DNA of 64,000 bases. It comes from JAJCYK01 sp965212195 (GTDB lineage: Bacteria > Bacteroidota > Bacteroidia > Cytophagales > Cyclobacteriaceae). Positions 62,864 to 64,000 of this stretch are shown piece by piece (position 1 is the stretch's first letter; the number at the start of each line of letters is the position of its first letter). Where the stretch lies: NCBI GenBank assembly GCA_965212195.1, contig CBDBUW010000017.1, positions 558,001 to 622,000 on the forward strand. The letters are read 5' to 3'. Under the pieces are notes generated by a model. That model made no database searches, was not told the DNA's origin, and saw nothing but the letters and a program-made list of their open reading frames with translations. A program made the position numbers and the translations under genes.

Positions 62864-64000
62864 GTGCTTCGAAAGCTCGCTACACATTTGCTGACCTTTT
62901 TGGTACTCTTGGGTACGAATGGAGGTCAAAATCTTCTGGGGCAATCAGTTCTAGCAACCGGCAATTGGACCAAAATGGCGGTTACTGAATCCGGTATATA
63001 TAAAATAGATTTCAATTGGTTGGAAAGTGCCGGCTTCAATCCCAGCTCACTGAACCCCAGCACCCTCCAAATCTATGGTAAACCCGGGGGAATGTTGCCT
63101 CAAGAGAACAGTGTGTTCCGAGCCAACGACCTTCAGGAGATCGCACTTTACGCCAGTGGCCTGGACGATCAAAGTTTTGACGGGCAGGACTTTCTGTTAT
63201 TCTATGCTCAGGGGCCTCACCAAACTACTCTCAATAACCAGGGAACGCTACTGTACGAAAGGAACCTGTATGCCGATACTGCTTATTTCTTTATTACTGC
63301 AGGTTCTACCGGGGGTGAGCGCATGGAAATGATCCCGGATGAAGGTGATGTACACCCGCCAATAAGCAGCTACCAAGGATTTAGGGTTCATGAAGCAGAT
63401 CTGGAGAATATCCTAAGTTCCGGTCGGGAATGGTACGGGGAGCTCCTGGCAAACGGGGCACCTCAGCAGATCGATTTTTCAGGCGTGCCTGCCTTGGTTG
63501 AAGGAAGCAATATCAAGGTCATTAGCGCCGCGGTTAACCGCAGTGAAAACTCAGGCACATTGAACTATACCATAAACGGCTTGGACCTGGGATCCACAAA
63601 TATTGGCCCAATCGGCTCCGGTACTTACGATCCTCGGGGAGTAAACAATGTAGACACTTTTACTATTAATCAAACGGTCTTAGGAAGCCCCCAGGAGGCC
63701 GAGGTTTCAATTGATTTCCAGAGCAATAGCGGGGGCAGAGCTAATCTTAACTATTTGGTGATACTCTTTGAGGCCAAACTGGAATATACCGGATTGGCAA
63801 TTCAGTTCACATCCCCCCAAAGCACTCAGCAGGCATTATCGACCTTCATTTTGGACAACGCACCTGGCGACCTACTTATTTGGAACACCTCCGATCCCCT
63901 GAGTCCGGCAATCCAGGAATTCGGATTCAGCGGTGACCAGGCCGTTTTTGGGGCAACTTCCAACACTCTGCAGCATTACGCAGCCTTTAGCAGCAGCGAC
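62864..64000 (+). CDS. porU: T9SS C-terminal signal peptidase PorU (3' end off the window)
   Basis: PorU is the gingipain-like sortase that removes the C-terminal signal of T9SS cargo and attaches it to surface lipopolysaccharide. The first 379 residues are visible. The GTG at 62864 is the only start that keeps the signal peptide (HLLTFLVLLGTNGGQN); a stop codon lies in frame at 62849 and the next ATG is about 38 codons on. The N-terminal PorU features are NWTKMAVTESGIYKID, the FNPSSLNPSTLQIYGKPGG segment and SSGREWYGELL. The C25 peptidase domain lies beyond the edge. Confidence 0.88.
   Translation, partial: MLRKLATHLLTFLVLLGTNGGQNLLGQSVLATGNWTKMAVTESGIYKIDFNWLESAGFNPSSLNPSTLQIYGKPGGMLPQENSVFRANDLQEIALYASGLDDQSFDGQDFLLFYAQGPHQTTLNNQGTLLYERNLYADTAYFFITAGSTGGERMEMIPDEGDVHPPISSYQGFRVHEADLENILSSGREWYGELLANGAPQQIDFSGVPALVEGSNIKVISAAVNRSENSGTLNYTINGLDLGSTNIGPIGSGTYDPRGVNNVDTFTINQTVLGSPQEAEVSIDFQSNSGGRANLNYLVILFEAKLEYTGLAIQFTSPQSTQQALSTFILDNAPGDLLIWNTSDPLSPAIQEFGFSGDQAVFGATSNTLQHYAAFSSSD

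Overview
This is about 64 kb of ordinary, gene-dense chromosome from a member of the Bacteroidota. The phylum is clear. The window carries SprA, the giant outer-membrane translocon of the type IX secretion system (T9SS), the gliding lipoprotein GldH, and the start of the T9SS sortase PorU. It also has families typical of the phylum (GWxTD, DUF4292, DUF4837, BT_3928-like, DUF1599) and several promoters of the TTTG-N18-20-TAnnTTTG kind used by Bacteroidota. A gliding or Cytophagales-like lineage is my inference; I cannot place it more precisely. I see no rRNA, tRNA, insertion sequence, prophage or CRISPR array, and no gap between genes exceeds 300 bases.

Layout. 1-11.4 kb: a partial methyltransferase, a GWxTD protein, rlmB, the sugar genes manC and kdsD, recQ, purD, ricT, gldH and a TPR sensor kinase. 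11.5-20.3 kb: a very large SF1 helicase, a ComEA-like helix-hairpin-helix protein, hemA and an 18-repeat WG protein. 20.3-26.5 kb: floA and nfeD (membrane microdomains), proS, an odd Tyr/Gly-rich lipoprotein ending in Ser-Arg tandem repeats, and an OmpP1/FadL-like barrel. 26.5-36.2 kb: aroK, a BT_3928-like membrane protein and DUF1599 lie divergent to folP-cdaA (folate and c-di-AMP). These are followed by the threonine-to-glycine pair kbl/tdh, an enoyl-CoA hydratase, a polysaccharide flippase and a sugar nucleotidyltransferase. 36.2-44.2 kb: an envelope cluster of a TPR protein, a DUF4292 lipoprotein and an EnvC-like LytM factor, then tatA, gatA, a LysM transglycosylase and a DUF4837 lipoprotein. 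44.2-56.1 kb: maeB, ruvA-sprA, gcvH, a VanZ-like protein and tonB, closed by a strong bidirectional terminator. 56.1-64 kb: yicC, a 1,077-residue TolB-like/barrel fusion, a frameshifted FAD oxidoreductase, an MBL hydrolase, pssA and the first 379 residues of porU.

The common thread is cell-envelope work. Sugar activation (manC, kdsD, the nucleotidyltransferase) and the flippase would feed surface polysaccharide. SprA and PorU export and anchor T9SS cargo. TonB powers outer-membrane uptake. The LytM factor and the LysM transglycosylase act on peptidoglycan. The rest is housekeeping: purines, haem, folate, shikimate, glycine cleavage, recombination, and translation.

I found no convincing new multi-gene system. 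The best leads are single proteins: the TolB-like/barrel fusion with a dead protease-like domain, the Ser-Arg repeat lipoprotein, the LytM protein that has lost its zinc ligands, the large helicase with an eroded nuclease-like tail, and the frameshifted oxidoreductase.
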